Source of the DNA: Tillus elongatus | Taxonomy: Eukaryota > Arthropoda > Insecta > Coleoptera > Cleridae | Direction of reading: 5' to 3' | Assembly: GCA_964006375.1 (NCBI GenBank) | Contig: OZ023269.1 | Coordinates: 127,147,723-127,211,722, forward strand | Length of the DNA: 64,000 bases | Part shown: piece after piece, positions 1 through 9,865 of the stretch | Position numbering within the stretch: position 1 is the stretch's first letter | Layout of the letters: each line of letters starts with the position of its first letter | The notes under the pieces: generated by a model | Told to the model about the DNA's origin: nothing | Databases searched by the model: none | The model's input: the letters and a program-made list of their open reading frames with translations, nothing else | Translations under genes and position numbers: made by a program

Positions 1-1275
1 AAACATTTTTTATTAAAGGTAGACCTACCGTAGAAAGATTCATATTGTGCTGAAGACATCTGGAACTATCTCCAAATCATAATATCAACCTTCAGCAAGA
101 TGATGCACTTCCGCATTATCTCACACAGTGACGAAGTAGTTACATGCAGCCATTCTCTGAAAATAGTTTATAGTGAGGGCAATCCGCATTTCCACTGAAT
201 CATTTTCTGTTTGATCACGTAAAAAATCAAGTTAATATTAAAGCTTGAAAGCCTGAAAGATTTGAAAAATCTACAAGAAATTATAACAAACTGTTATTTA
301 AGTAAATAGACGTCAGACAGTCTTGTCAAATTCGACTTAACTAAAACCTAGAACTGTCTGATTCCAGAAAAACACAGTATCGACCTACTAAACTTTAACA
401 TGGAAGGCAACTTTTTTTTTCGAAACTCATCTGTGCCAATTACCAATATTGATTTGCAAGATAGTTGGTTGTCTGTTTAGAGCCAAAAATCGGCTTGCAC
501 ATCAGCATCAACAGGTCAAGTTAATTTTAAGTCTCAAGAGTAGATTACTCAATTACTCTCGGTTTCAAAATATTTCGATTTTTAAATTAATGACCGAATA
601 TATAAAGGTTGAGCAACATTTCACTAAAAAGAAGAGATTATTTCACCCAAAAAAACATTAATTATACTGAAAGGAAAGTAAAAAACATCAAACGCTTTGT
701 TGTTATGCACACAACATGGTGTTTCCCAGCATTTTCACATCTGACCCGAATTTAGCGAGCAACAAAACTATAAAGATCGACCTGTGTTTGTAGGAAGTCG
801 TGTTTTCGCTAATTGATTCTCCAGAACCCGGGAATAGTGTCTAGTGTCTACCAAGAATCCTAGAGTCCCCTAATAGTTCGTGCCCAGACCCAGACGGACT
901 CTAAGAACTTGTCTCCGACGAATTATTGCTCCAAAGTTTTTCTCTAAAAGCTTGTTAGTTGAGTGCATCATTTTATTTCACAAATCAACAATGATTCTTA
1001 TACGAATTTATTGTTGTCCATTTAAAAAATGAAACACTTTAATTCCACGTCGTACATTAGCTAGTTGCTAGTTAACTGTTTTCTTTCTCAAATTTCTTGC
1101 TACAGAGAAAGGAAAGATAAATATAAGAGAGAATAAAGCGTGTGATACATGTTTCGGATACTAAAATTAAAATCGACGATGTTTGTTTTTCTGCTACTGT
1201 GGTTTCGGATCAGCTATATCATGTTATTTTTTAGTAAACACCCCTTTTTAATAATTTTAATACAAATTATGTCAT
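1..1275. other. AT-rich stretch, no recognisable gene
   Basis: I see no domain, RNA gene or repeat boundary here. The short open frame at 449-661 has no recognisable motif and is probably chance. Confidence 0.4.
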
Positions 1276-1289
1276 AACTTTTTCAGTTA

Positions 1290-1630
1290 GAGCCTTGGTG
1301 GTTTGGTGGTAAGAACGTGTGCCTCTGAACCAATGGGTACTAAGTTCTATCTCAGGGTTCTCCTTTCGCTTTTTCAGTACATACTGTACAATTAACATCA
1401 ACCGAGATTGTGACATTGTATTTGAGCAAGTTGCATGTCTGTACGTTCCGCCCTTCGGAGGGAGCGTAAAACCGTCGGTCCCGTGTCGATGCAATGTTGG
1501 ACACGTTAAAGATCCCCACCCTCCTTATAAAAAGGCAGGGGTTCGGCCAAATTTCCAGGATAGCGAGGTGAAACTGCTCCCTGGCGTCCGTGATTGGCCA
1601 TAGCAGTGAAAATAGACCGACTCTAAAAAA
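1290..1630 (+). mobile_element. tRNA-derived SINE, family 1, copy 1
   Basis: The head reads like a tRNA gene with a box A (TGGTTTGGTGGTAAGAACG) and a degraded box B region. It is followed by a ~270-bp family-specific body ending in a short A-rich tail. The insertion is flanked by a perfect 14-bp direct repeat, AACTTTTTCAGTTA, at 1276-1289 and 1631-1644, which fixes the element ends and indicates target-primed insertion. Other copies of the same family are at 24336-24685 (-), 37339-37680 (+), 61166-61507 (-) and 62658-62905 (partial). Open frames inside it are not coding. Confidence 0.85.
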
Positions 1631-1689
1631 AACTTTTTCAGTTATTGGATATTAAAAAATAAATTAGAATAAGATAAAAACGGTTAACC

Positions 1690-2896
1690 ATAACAATATA
1701 CACACATACGTACATTTTCCGATTGGTCTACAGCTTTTAGTGCTTTTTTAAAATTAACTAATGAGGAGATTCCGACTTTTGAATTTTGAAAAAAATATAT
1801 TCAAATAAGCGCGAACTAGGCCCCCTAGAACCCATATCCAGGATCGAAAACCGTTTACCTTTCAAATGTTTTTGGAGCTTTCGGAATAAATAACAGGTAT
1901 ACAAACATACGTACATTTTCCGATTGGTCTACAGCTTTTAGTGATTTTTTTAAATTAACTAATGAGGAGATCCCGACTTTTGAAGTTTGAAAAAAATAAT
2001 CTTGAAATAAGCGCAAACTAGGCCCCCTAGAACCCATATCCAGGATCGAAAACCGTTTACCTTTCAAATGTTTTTGGAGCTTTGCGAATAAATAACAGGT
2101 ATACAAACATACGTACATTTTCCGATTGGTCTACAGCTTTTAGTGCTTTTTTTAAATTAACTAATGAGGAGATCCCGACTTTTGAATTTTGAAAAAAATA
2201 TATTCAAATAAGCGCGAACTAGGCCCCCTAGAACCCATATCCAGGATCGAAAACCGTTTACCTTTCAAATGTTTTTGGAGCTTTCGGAATAAATAACAGG
2301 TATACAAACATACGTACATTTTCCGATTGGTCTACAGCTTTTAGTGATTTTTTTAAATTAACTAATGAGGAGATCCCGTCTTTTGAAGTTTGAAAAAAAA
2401 TCTTGAAATAAGCGCAAACTAGGCCCCCTAGAACCCATATCCAGGATCGAAAACCGTTTACCTTTCAAATGTTTTTGGAGCTTTGCGAATAAATAACAGG
2501 TATACAAACATACGTACATTTTCCGGTTGGTCTACAGCTTTTAGTGCTTTTTTTAAATTAACTAATGGGGAGATCCCGACTTTTGAATTTTGAAAAAAAT
2601 ATATTCAAATAAGCGCGAACTAGGCCCCCTAGAACCCATATCCAGGATCGAAAACCGTTTACCTTTCAAATGTTTTTGGAGCTTTGCGAATAAATAACAG
2701 GTATACAAACATACGTACATTTTCCGATTGGTCTACAGCTTTTAGTGATTTTTTAAAATTAACTAATGAGGAGATCCCGACTTTTGAAGTTTGAAAAAAA
2801 ATCTTCAAATAAGCGCGAACTAGGCCCCCAGAACCCACATCCAGGATCGAAAACCGTTTTACCTTTTAAATGTTTTTGGAGCTTTGCGAATAAATA
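1690..2896. repeat. Six-copy ~201-bp tandem satellite with A-B dimer structure
   Basis: The anchor TTTTCCGATTGGTCTACAGC or a close variant recurs at 1715, 1916, 2118, 2319, 2519 and 2720, spacing 200-202 bp. Copies 1, 3 and 5 share one set of variants (TAGTGCTTTT, TTGAATTTTG, ATATTCAAATAAGCGCGAAC). Copies 2, 4 and 6 share another (TAGTGATTTT, TTGAAGTTTG, usually CTTGAAATAAGCGCAAAC). The real unit is therefore a ~402-bp dimer repeated three times. Part of the monomer, read on the minus strand, matches the right module of the dispersed element seen at about 35.8, 50.9 and 55.9 kb. Confidence 0.92.
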
Positions 2897-3865
2897 CTAG
2901 CTTAACAGTGCCAAATCCGGAGAATAGGGTAGGTGGTTAACCAATTTTATCAATGGTTTGCAGTGCAATTAACGACTTGTAAGCAGTAGCCTTGTCTTGC
3001 AAAAAGAGCACTTCTCACTGATCACTTTTCTGTGGCATTTCTCACAATTTGTTCGCGTTATTTAGTCAGCACCTTACTAATTAGTAAGGTTTTACACTTT
3101 ATTAGTACAAACTGCATACCTTAAAAAACAACAGTTTTCTATGGAGAGAAAAGAGAAACCAAAATTCCATTATATTTATTTCCATTTGATTATATCTTGC
3201 ATAAGAGTATTTTATGATATTAGGTATTTTTAAATTTATTTGTTAAACATAAATTAGTCGATAAAAGAAATGTTTTTTTATTTAGAAAGTATGCGGTTTA
3301 CCTAATAGTTAATATTATCATTGTTACTTGAAACAACAAGACCGACGTTGCCGAATTTCGTAAATATAACAACTAGTACCGCTGATCATTAACAAATTTC
3401 TTTACCAAAACGACAATACAGCTGCCCATCAATCTCACAAATTTCAAGGTTTTGGTTAATTTCTTCCTAACAAAAAATACGAGATGGGAAGTGTTTTTGT
3501 TTTTATACTTCACTGTTTTTTTAAACATCGAGTGGATTTAAAGGTGGAAAAGTGTCGATATTTTTAACGTCGCACCTTTAGACGACATTTGACTCTTGCT
3601 CAAAAAGTTTCGCCGTAATCAGAAAAACCAAATTAATTTAATTTCGGATTCATGTCTTGCTTTTTTTGCGGTAAGACTATATCCATATTTGAAGTGTATG
3701 AAATGCAAAAAAGAAACTTAAGATTTATTTCGGTGTAGGTCTTTTGTAAAGCAAAATACTGGATGTAGTGTAGTAATTTTACTTCTAAACGTCACACAGT
3801 CTGGGATATACATAATTAGGTATTCAATGAATGGCTTCTATTCAGACAATAAAATGTATTAAAAT
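2897..3865. other. AT-rich stretch, nothing recognised
   Basis: No gene, RNA or clear repeat was recognised. Confidence 0.35.
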
Positions 3866-3875
3866 CCTTTTTTAT

Positions 3876-3906
3876 GCGTTTCGGCCAACTGAGTAGTTAT
3901 CTTCAG
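3876..3906 (-). ncRNA. Hammerhead-like core in the 3' end of the PLE
   Basis: On the minus strand CTGAAGA is followed by a short hairpin-capable segment (AACT/AGTT) and then CGAAACGC. CUGANGA...GAAA is the hammerhead ribozyme core, and PLE terminal regions are known to carry hammerheads. It lies downstream of the PLE coding remnant (4697-5870), consistent with the element's 3' end. Stem II is weak here and cleavage competence is doubtful. Confidence 0.35.
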
Positions 3907-4696
3907 GGGTAAATCTAAAAACACAATAAAAAGGTCTGTCAGAAAACATTGTTTTCTGGTAGGCAATTGTGCTGGTTAAAGCGCAATGGTATCAAGACAA
4001 TCAATACAGAAAACGTCAAAGTTAAATTCTAGAGTCAAACAGTCAAATAAGCTAAAAAGCTTCAGTAAAGCTAAGAAAGCTACAGTAAAAACTAAAAACG
4101 CTACAGAAAAACAATCTTAAAAGCTAAAATAGAGTCAAACATGCAGTCAAAGTAGGTTAAAAGTATCAAAGCAAACTAACACACAGTAAGCTAATGGCAA
4201 AGTATAGAAAAAATTATTGTGAAATTAAAAGCTATGGAGTCAACTGACAGAGTAAACGTAACAGGAGGCCACACAATCAAGCAGAAACCCCAGGAGTGCA
4301 AAAATTCGTAAAACAACCCATGACACAAAATAACTTCCATACTTACTTTTCAATTCTTGAAAATTGAATCAAAACTCTACGAAAGTTTGACCAAGTTGGA
4401 GCTTCATATATTGCACTGGAGGTCCAGCAACATCGCATCCGAATGTACCAGAAATCGATTCACAATCCAAACCCAATCAATATAAAACGAGAACGAAGCA
4501 AAAGGAGAAGTCGGCCATTTATGAAAACTTGAAACGGGTGGCGCTGTCGCGACGGCAAAACAGCGCACTAAGAGCAAATGACAGATGTGAGAGAAATGTT
4601 AAAGACAACCAAGTGGACAGGGAAGGGGAGCCACAGAACAGCCATCTTCATATCCATAATAACTCTGGCCACAGAAAAACTCAGACTTCAGCAACA
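3907..4696 (-). other. Probable 3' non-coding part of the PLE
   Basis: This lies between the PLE stop codon and its hammerhead-like end. It contains a loose run of AGCTACAGTAAAAACT-like motifs (about 4040-4140). A 64-codon frame at 4529-4723 shows no motif and I do not treat it as a gene. Confidence 0.4.
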
Positions 4697-5870
4697 CTAG
4701 TTCACCAGATGGTTGTACAATGAAGGAAAGTTCGTTATGTCAGGGTTGGATAAGTTCAAAGCTTCACCATTGGAGCATTTGACATGCTTGAAAATCTCAT
4801 ACTCTTCTAAAATAAACTGTTCAACCCCAAAACTTGAGGGATGTAAGATATTGGCATCAGTATTCTTGTTGAAGCAGTGACCACTCACCCTCAAATGACA
4901 ACCATAGATTGACGTGTCATTACCGATCACATTTCTACATCTGGGGTGTTCTGACACCCTTGTGCTTAATGATCTTCCGGTTCTTTCGATATAGACAGCA
5001 TTGCAGTCGGGGGCACCACGTCTTAAACGACAGACGCCTGACTTCTTCAGGTCTGGAATATTATCTTTATTGTGAATGAACATGCTGCTGACTGTGTTCG
5101 TGGACTTGAACGAAAACTTCACATTGTCGCTTTTGAGACCACAATAAGTGACGGGGCAATAACATATTCTTTCTGGCTGGGCAAGAGGTAGACTGGTGCT
5201 CATTTCTACTAAGAGCTGACGGCTCTTCTTATTGACCATCCTGTCGACGATACTAACTGGATACTCGTTGTTGACTGTGAGTTGTTTAATAAGGTTTAGT
5301 TCTTTAATAAAATGAGTCCCCGAGAGTGGGACTCTGAAGAGTCTGTCGACCAGGTATCTGATTGGTGCCAATTTGTGCGACATATGATGGAAGGACTTGA
5401 ACAGAATGAGGTAGTCGGTTCTAGTGGGTTTTCTATAAATGTCAAAACTAATGGATCGGCTACTTCTCTTCAACTTCAAGTCGAGGAAACTTATGGATGA
5501 ATCTACTTCTAATTTCATAGTGAAATTGATGTTGACGTGTAGGTTATTAGCCAGCCCTGGAACAGGTGAAGCTGCTCTATGGTAGTCGACCAAACCACAA
5601 ATATATCTTCGACATAATGTGACCAGGATGAAATGTAACTCGAATAAGGGTTATAGTCTCTGAAAACCAGATCCCTCTCAAAGAAACTCATAAAAATATC
5701 TGCGCAAAGGGGTTACCCATAGGGAGACCATCCTTCTGTACAAAAATCATATCATCGAACGAAAAGAAGTTTTGAGCCAGGCAAATTTTAATCAATTTTA
5801 TTATCTGGAACGAAGCCTGTCACTGAATATTTAAGTAGTGTAGTAAGTCGCGATATTGGTTTTATGTGGA
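4697..5870 (-). pseudogene. Penelope-like element: RT C-terminal part plus GIY-YIG endonuclease, frameshifted
   Basis: Read on the minus strand, this is the C-terminal half of a PLE polyprotein, which combines a telomerase-like reverse transcriptase with a GIY-YIG nuclease. Near 5700-5800 the frame reads FFSFDDMIFVQKDGLPMGNP, the PLE form of RT motif B. Near 5600 comes HYVEDIFVVW, the YVDD catalytic box with D changed to E. The 298-codon frame 4697-5593 (TTG start, not a true start) continues with SFLDLKLKRSS, then FDIYRKPTRTDYL, then KSGVCRL and AVYIERTGRSLSTRVSEH. That last motif is the GIY-YIG core with YIG changed to YIE. At least two frameshifts are visible: between QIF and FMSFFE near 5690, and near 5540-5560 where the YVED frame passes into the long frame. 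The altered catalytic residues and shifts mean it is dead. The N-terminal RT half is missing. Confidence 0.88.
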
Positions 5871-5875
5871 ATCAA

Positions 5876-6620
5876 AGAAAAAATGTGAGCTGTGGCAAAG
5901 CTGCGTAAATTATCATGCTTAGAGACGCTGAACGAAATGTGTAACTTATCAGTGAATTTAATTTATTACCTTGATTCGAGGGGACATATATATGCTATAC
6001 AGCATATGTTGCATCAGGTATATTTACATATTTCTTCAATTACAGATAACATTCCAAACTATTAATAATACAATAATTAGTGTGAATGTACGAACAAATT
6101 ATGGCCGACGTATGACCAAAGAAATATTCCCGATAAAACATAAAAACTCTCGTAAACATAAAAATTACAAGTTTAATTTGCAATTTGATAATGGACCCTA
6201 TAAAAATGGTAGATACAAAATGTTAACTTTTTTTATAACCATTTTAACTATAAATTGACTTTAAAGTATCTATTAAAAGGTCGTTCTCTATCAGCTTACA
6301 ATACAAATGTATTTTTTATTTATACATTTATGTCTTCTGTAACATTTACGATAATGATTTTATCTTGTATAGATTCAACCAATATTAGTTTGGCGTTAAA
6401 ACGAAAGTTTGGTATTTTTTTATACTTAAAATGTTTTATAATTTTTTCCACGACATGCCAGTAGTGTATAGTTCCTTATGAATATTTCACTGATCTGGGA
6501 ATATTCCCGAGAATGTCTACGGAAATACCTGTAAGTGTTTTTACTCGTTGTATGCAGAAATTATTAAATAAAGAATTCGTCATGATTACTGCGCAGCTTT
6601 AGATATATTTCTTTGAAATG
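5876..6620. other. AT-rich stretch, nothing recognised
   Basis: Two short plus-strand open frames (5971-6258, 6255-6464) are K/N/I/F-rich, as expected from AT-rich DNA, and have no motif. Confidence 0.35.
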
Positions 6621-6624
6621 GTGA

Positions 6625-6738
6625 GTGGAGAGTGCACATCGGATGCCGCAGGGATCTATTCTGGGTCCCGTATTTTTCTGCTTCATCTGTAATAAAACCT
6701 TAAGTAATTTCGAAGAGGATGGTGATTTTGTTTGCTAA
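6625..6738 (+). pseudogene. Non-LTR retrotransposon RT fragment
   Basis: A 38-codon fragment reads HRMPQGSILGPVFFCFICN, the conserved RT motif (usually GVPQGSILGPLLFLLYIND). It is bounded by stop codons and no other RT motif is found alongside it. It is a short relic of a LINE; the clade cannot be assigned. Confidence 0.7.
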
Positions 6739-7306
6739 AAATATGTTTAATAACACTTATGACAAATCTCATTCTCTTTGGGCATTAAAGATAAATTGTT
6801 GTTTTAACAAAGTTATGACGGTTATTTTCAGATAGCTCATTCTGTCCAAATGCGTCCAAAACACTATCATAGGTTTAGGACAAGACACAACTCAAAATAT
6901 ACAAAATATTGCTTTGAGTTCCCATGGTACACTGTTAAATTTCTGGGAACTTTCTACTTTTATTAAATAAGCACAAACGACTTTAGTACTATTTTCTTAC
7001 CAAACTAGAAAATATTTTAGTTTAGCGATCTAGACAGCGGGCAGGTGTAATATATAAAAATCGCGATTACTCATTTATTCAACTGATAGAGAAGAATTTT
7101 CGTTTTACATAAAAATGCTTTACCCACACTTCCCATGTCATTTCTGATATTTTTGCAAGACATTCACTCTGACCTGGCAGGATATATTAGATTTTATTTT
7201 ATTTAGAGCATAATAATGCACATTATTATAAGTTAGGTAAGATATTGTCTCTCGACCGTAAACATCACTAATATATTTTTTTATTTGTTATATTGATTTA
7301 TTTAAT
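6739..7306 (+). other. Possible 5' LTR region
   Basis: This precedes the tRNA primer site at 7307. A TATA-like box (TATATAAAAA, 7051) stands about 20 bp before an arthropod initiator-like TCATTT (7071). That would suit an LTR promoter, but I could not define the LTR boundary or find a second LTR in the window. Confidence 0.3.
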
Positions 7307-7324
7307 TGGCGCAGTCGGTAGGAT
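7307..7324 (+). other. LTR retrotransposon primer binding site for tRNA-Ser
   Basis: The 18 bases TGGCGCAGTCGGTAGGAT are complementary to the 3' end of insect tRNA-Ser including CCA. This is the primer used by several insect gypsy-type LTR elements. A gag-like coding remnant follows about 390 bp downstream, the expected order. Confidence 0.8.
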
Positions 7325-7712
7325 ATCTAAACAAACATATCGATAATATTTGTTTTGTTTCTGTAAATCATTAGCTATAAAAAAAATCCAACACCATTGT
7401 GGATCAAGTAGCCGAGTAAAGCGTTAGATAAAACTCGGTAACAAGTGTTGCAATGCATAGAGCAGTGAAGAACCAGTTCTGAGGATATTTCTGTGTGTAC
7501 TGAAAGAAAATCAGGACTAATGTCAGTATTTACTATTTTACTGTAAGTACGTGTCTTATAGAGAGCCTAATAATCATTATCATTCTAATAGTTCAAATTC
7601 TGATTCTATTTCACTTTTGAGTTCGGTAAAATGTCAGGATCAAATAGTAATTAACTCCAATAAATCGCAGATAAGTTAGAATTTAATAGCCAATCAAGCA
7701 AATTCAAATACG

Positions 7713-8002
7713 ATGGCTGTAAATCAAATTACAACTCTCGCCCTAAAATCAGGATACCTTAACATGCTACCCGACTTTGGTAAAGATACAGAACAAACCA
7801 TTGGCGCTATTTATAAAAATAGCAAAAAAATTCATCAATAAATCTGATTATTTAGAAAATGCTTTTGACTTTCAAAATGGATATTTGATGTCTGGCATTT
7901 TGTCAAAAATCAAAGGGTAAGCCGCTGTATATATCTCCTCTTGTGCTGTTAAAAATTGGGCAAACATAAAAAGTGCTTTACTGTATACATACTCTGATAA
8001 AA
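7713..8002 (+). pseudogene. gag remnant of a gypsy-like LTR retrotransposon
   Basis: Starting at the ATG at 7713, one frame gives LKSGYLNMLPDFGKDTEQ, typical of the N-terminal capsid part of insect Ty3/gypsy gag proteins. It stops at 7841, just after a run of A's at 7821-7829. A different frame then continues with similarity ending in SGILSKIKG, then a stop, then KNWANIKSALLYTYSDK, which resembles the conserved capsid helix region. It has a frameshift and several stops, and pol is absent. Together with the tRNA-Ser primer site it marks the 5' end of a truncated element. The family assignment is inferred from motif style. Confidence 0.65.
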
Positions 8003-8198
8003 TATATCTAGCTTAAATATTGAAATGACTGAAAGTAAACAGGGGCAGAATGAAACGCAGCTTGATTTTCATACCATTTCATTAATTTACAAACTGCATA
8101 TTTAACTACACATTGCACAGAATTCCAAGGAAATGTATCAGTAGGATATTTTTGTAAATTTGCACTTCGCATATTTTTTGCATAACCAATTGGATATA

Positions 8199-8980
8199 CA
8201 GGGTGTTTCAAAATAAATATCGGGGTTTTAAGGCTTCGTAGTATTCATTACATTTAACTTACAATGATAAATAATAGATCAAATGAAAGAGCAACTCAAA
8301 CAGTTTTTCCTACAAGTGATAAAAATCGCATGGCGTCAGATCGGACGAACGTGGAGGCCATGCAAAACAAGCTATGTCATTCGGCTCCTTGCGGCCAATC
8401 CAGCGGTCGGCTACAACGTCGTTTAACTAATCACGTACTTACTGAGTTATGCCAGTGGGACGACGCACCATCTTGCTGCCAAATAGACTTATGTGGTTCA
8501 GCTTCTTCAAATTGAGGAAAGATTCATGGTTGTAGCGCATTAAGATAAAAAACACCGATTATTGATTCAGCAAAAAAATAACAGCCCATAAACTTTCCGA
8601 CGGGATATGGCACAAAAAACATTCAATTTAGGGGAGTCTCGTTGCAACTGTGCCATTTCGTGGGGATTTGCTGCCCCTAGATGCGCACATTATGAGTGTT
8701 CACATGTCAACTTAGGTGAAATGTGGATTCATCACTGAAGACGAAATGATCCAGAAAATCTGCATCATCATGCAGTAACATAAAGTTGGCACGTAAACCG
8801 TAGTCTGAAGGTTTTAGAGCTTGTAACAACTGCAAAGACAGGCGGTGTCTTATTATTATCACTTGGAGGATTACATTTGAGCTTAATATGGAACGTACGA
8901 TGCACAGTAACTACAGATCGACTCCTCGCAGCCCTCGAAAACTTCAAAACACAAAAAGCTTTCTGTTCACTAGTCTCCAT
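8199..8980 (-). pseudogene. Decayed Tc1/mariner-superfamily transposase with internal deletion
   Basis: On the minus strand the ATG at 8980 opens TSEQKAFCVLKF and SVVTVHRTFHIKLK, the N-terminal helix-turn-helix seen in insect transposases with a DUF4817-type domain. A large in-phase gap follows. The next part reads DFLDHFVFSDESTFHLS (first catalytic Asp), WQQDGASSHWHN (second Asp) and RWIGRKEPND...AWPPRSSDLTPCDFY (third Asp). Several stops and frameshifts interrupt it. CAGGGTGTTTCAAAATAA at 8199 next to TA looks like its 3' terminus. The opposite terminus was not found. The element would have encoded a cut-and-paste DDD transposase of about 340 residues. Confidence 0.82.
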
Positions 8981-9737
8981 TTTTGCTACCAGCGCTTTCT
9001 AACAGAATACAAAGGAAACAGCGCATGCGCACACGTGTACCAACGAAACTGAGTGGCTCTTTCATGGGATGTATTATGTATAATTGTAACTTAAGTGTAA
9101 TGAATACTAGTGTGCTTATTGCGATGCGGGTTTCGAAATCAAAATGTTTCAATTGCGGGGAGAGAAAACGAAAGAGAAATTTTGTATTGCGTGGACTGTA
9201 TGCAGTTTGAAAGAGAGATATGACGGCAGTATAATTATAATCACATAAAAGGCGTGAATGGCCAAAACACCACTTACCTTACGATACTGTCGTCTTTTAT
9301 CTCTAGAGGGTAATTGACTCAATTTGCCCCCGCGTGCCACGTAACTAGCAAGTGTAACAAGGGCTGTTTTTCGGGTTTTTTTACCGGCAGGTGTACTATT
9401 GAAACCTATGCGGCACACATATATTGTTCTTTGGTGGTAGTGGTTCTTCTGCGGAGCGTTGTTTTTCACGCGAAGTTCTGAACAATTATACTACCGTATA
9501 TGAGCATAGGAGGAGCGAACAACTAGTGTTAAGGCGTCTCGTCTGGAGGATTAGACCTCTAAAATTTACATATTTCTTAGTAACCGTCTTTGTTATGATA
9601 TCTACCATCTGTACGCTGTAATTTTAAACATGATTAGGAATAACCCAACAAGGGTCATTTCTTGTTAACAATTGACGACAGGCATGCCAACCTATGTCAG
9701 GTAGCTAGGTAGAAATATTCAATATTCATAAAAAGCA
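8981..9737. other. No recognised gene
   Basis: The overlapping frames at 8983-9210, 9149-9469 and 9424-9621 have no motif I recognise. The first ~60 bp could be the 5' flank of the transposase copy. Confidence 0.35.
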
Positions 9738-9865
9738 GTTCTTCTATAAACTCGACACAAGCATCACGCTTGTGAGCATAATCACTAATCATTTTAGAGT
9801 TCTTCTTCAGACTCGACACAAGCACCACGCTTGTCATAGCACAATCGTAATCATTTCGTAGAGTT
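9738..9865 (+). repeat. Tandem duplication, 61-bp period, each with a small hairpin
   Basis: Two adjacent copies begin GTTCTTCT at 9738 and 9799. Each contains CTCGACACAAGCAYCACGCT, whose CAAGC/GCTTG arms form a short hairpin. The function is unknown. Confidence 0.75.

Noticed and set aside
1267..1603. Frames over the SINE copies (also 24375-24659, 61128-61540)
   Set aside because: They lie within tRNA-derived SINE sequence on either strand and differ between copies by frame.
1855..2118. 87-codon frame in the satellite
   Set aside because: It spans satellite monomers and repeats its own peptide; the DNA is a tandem repeat.
9424..9621. 65-codon frame and neighbouring 106-codon minus frame as genes
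   Set aside because: No motif, no homologous repeat elsewhere in the window, and overlapping frames on both strands.
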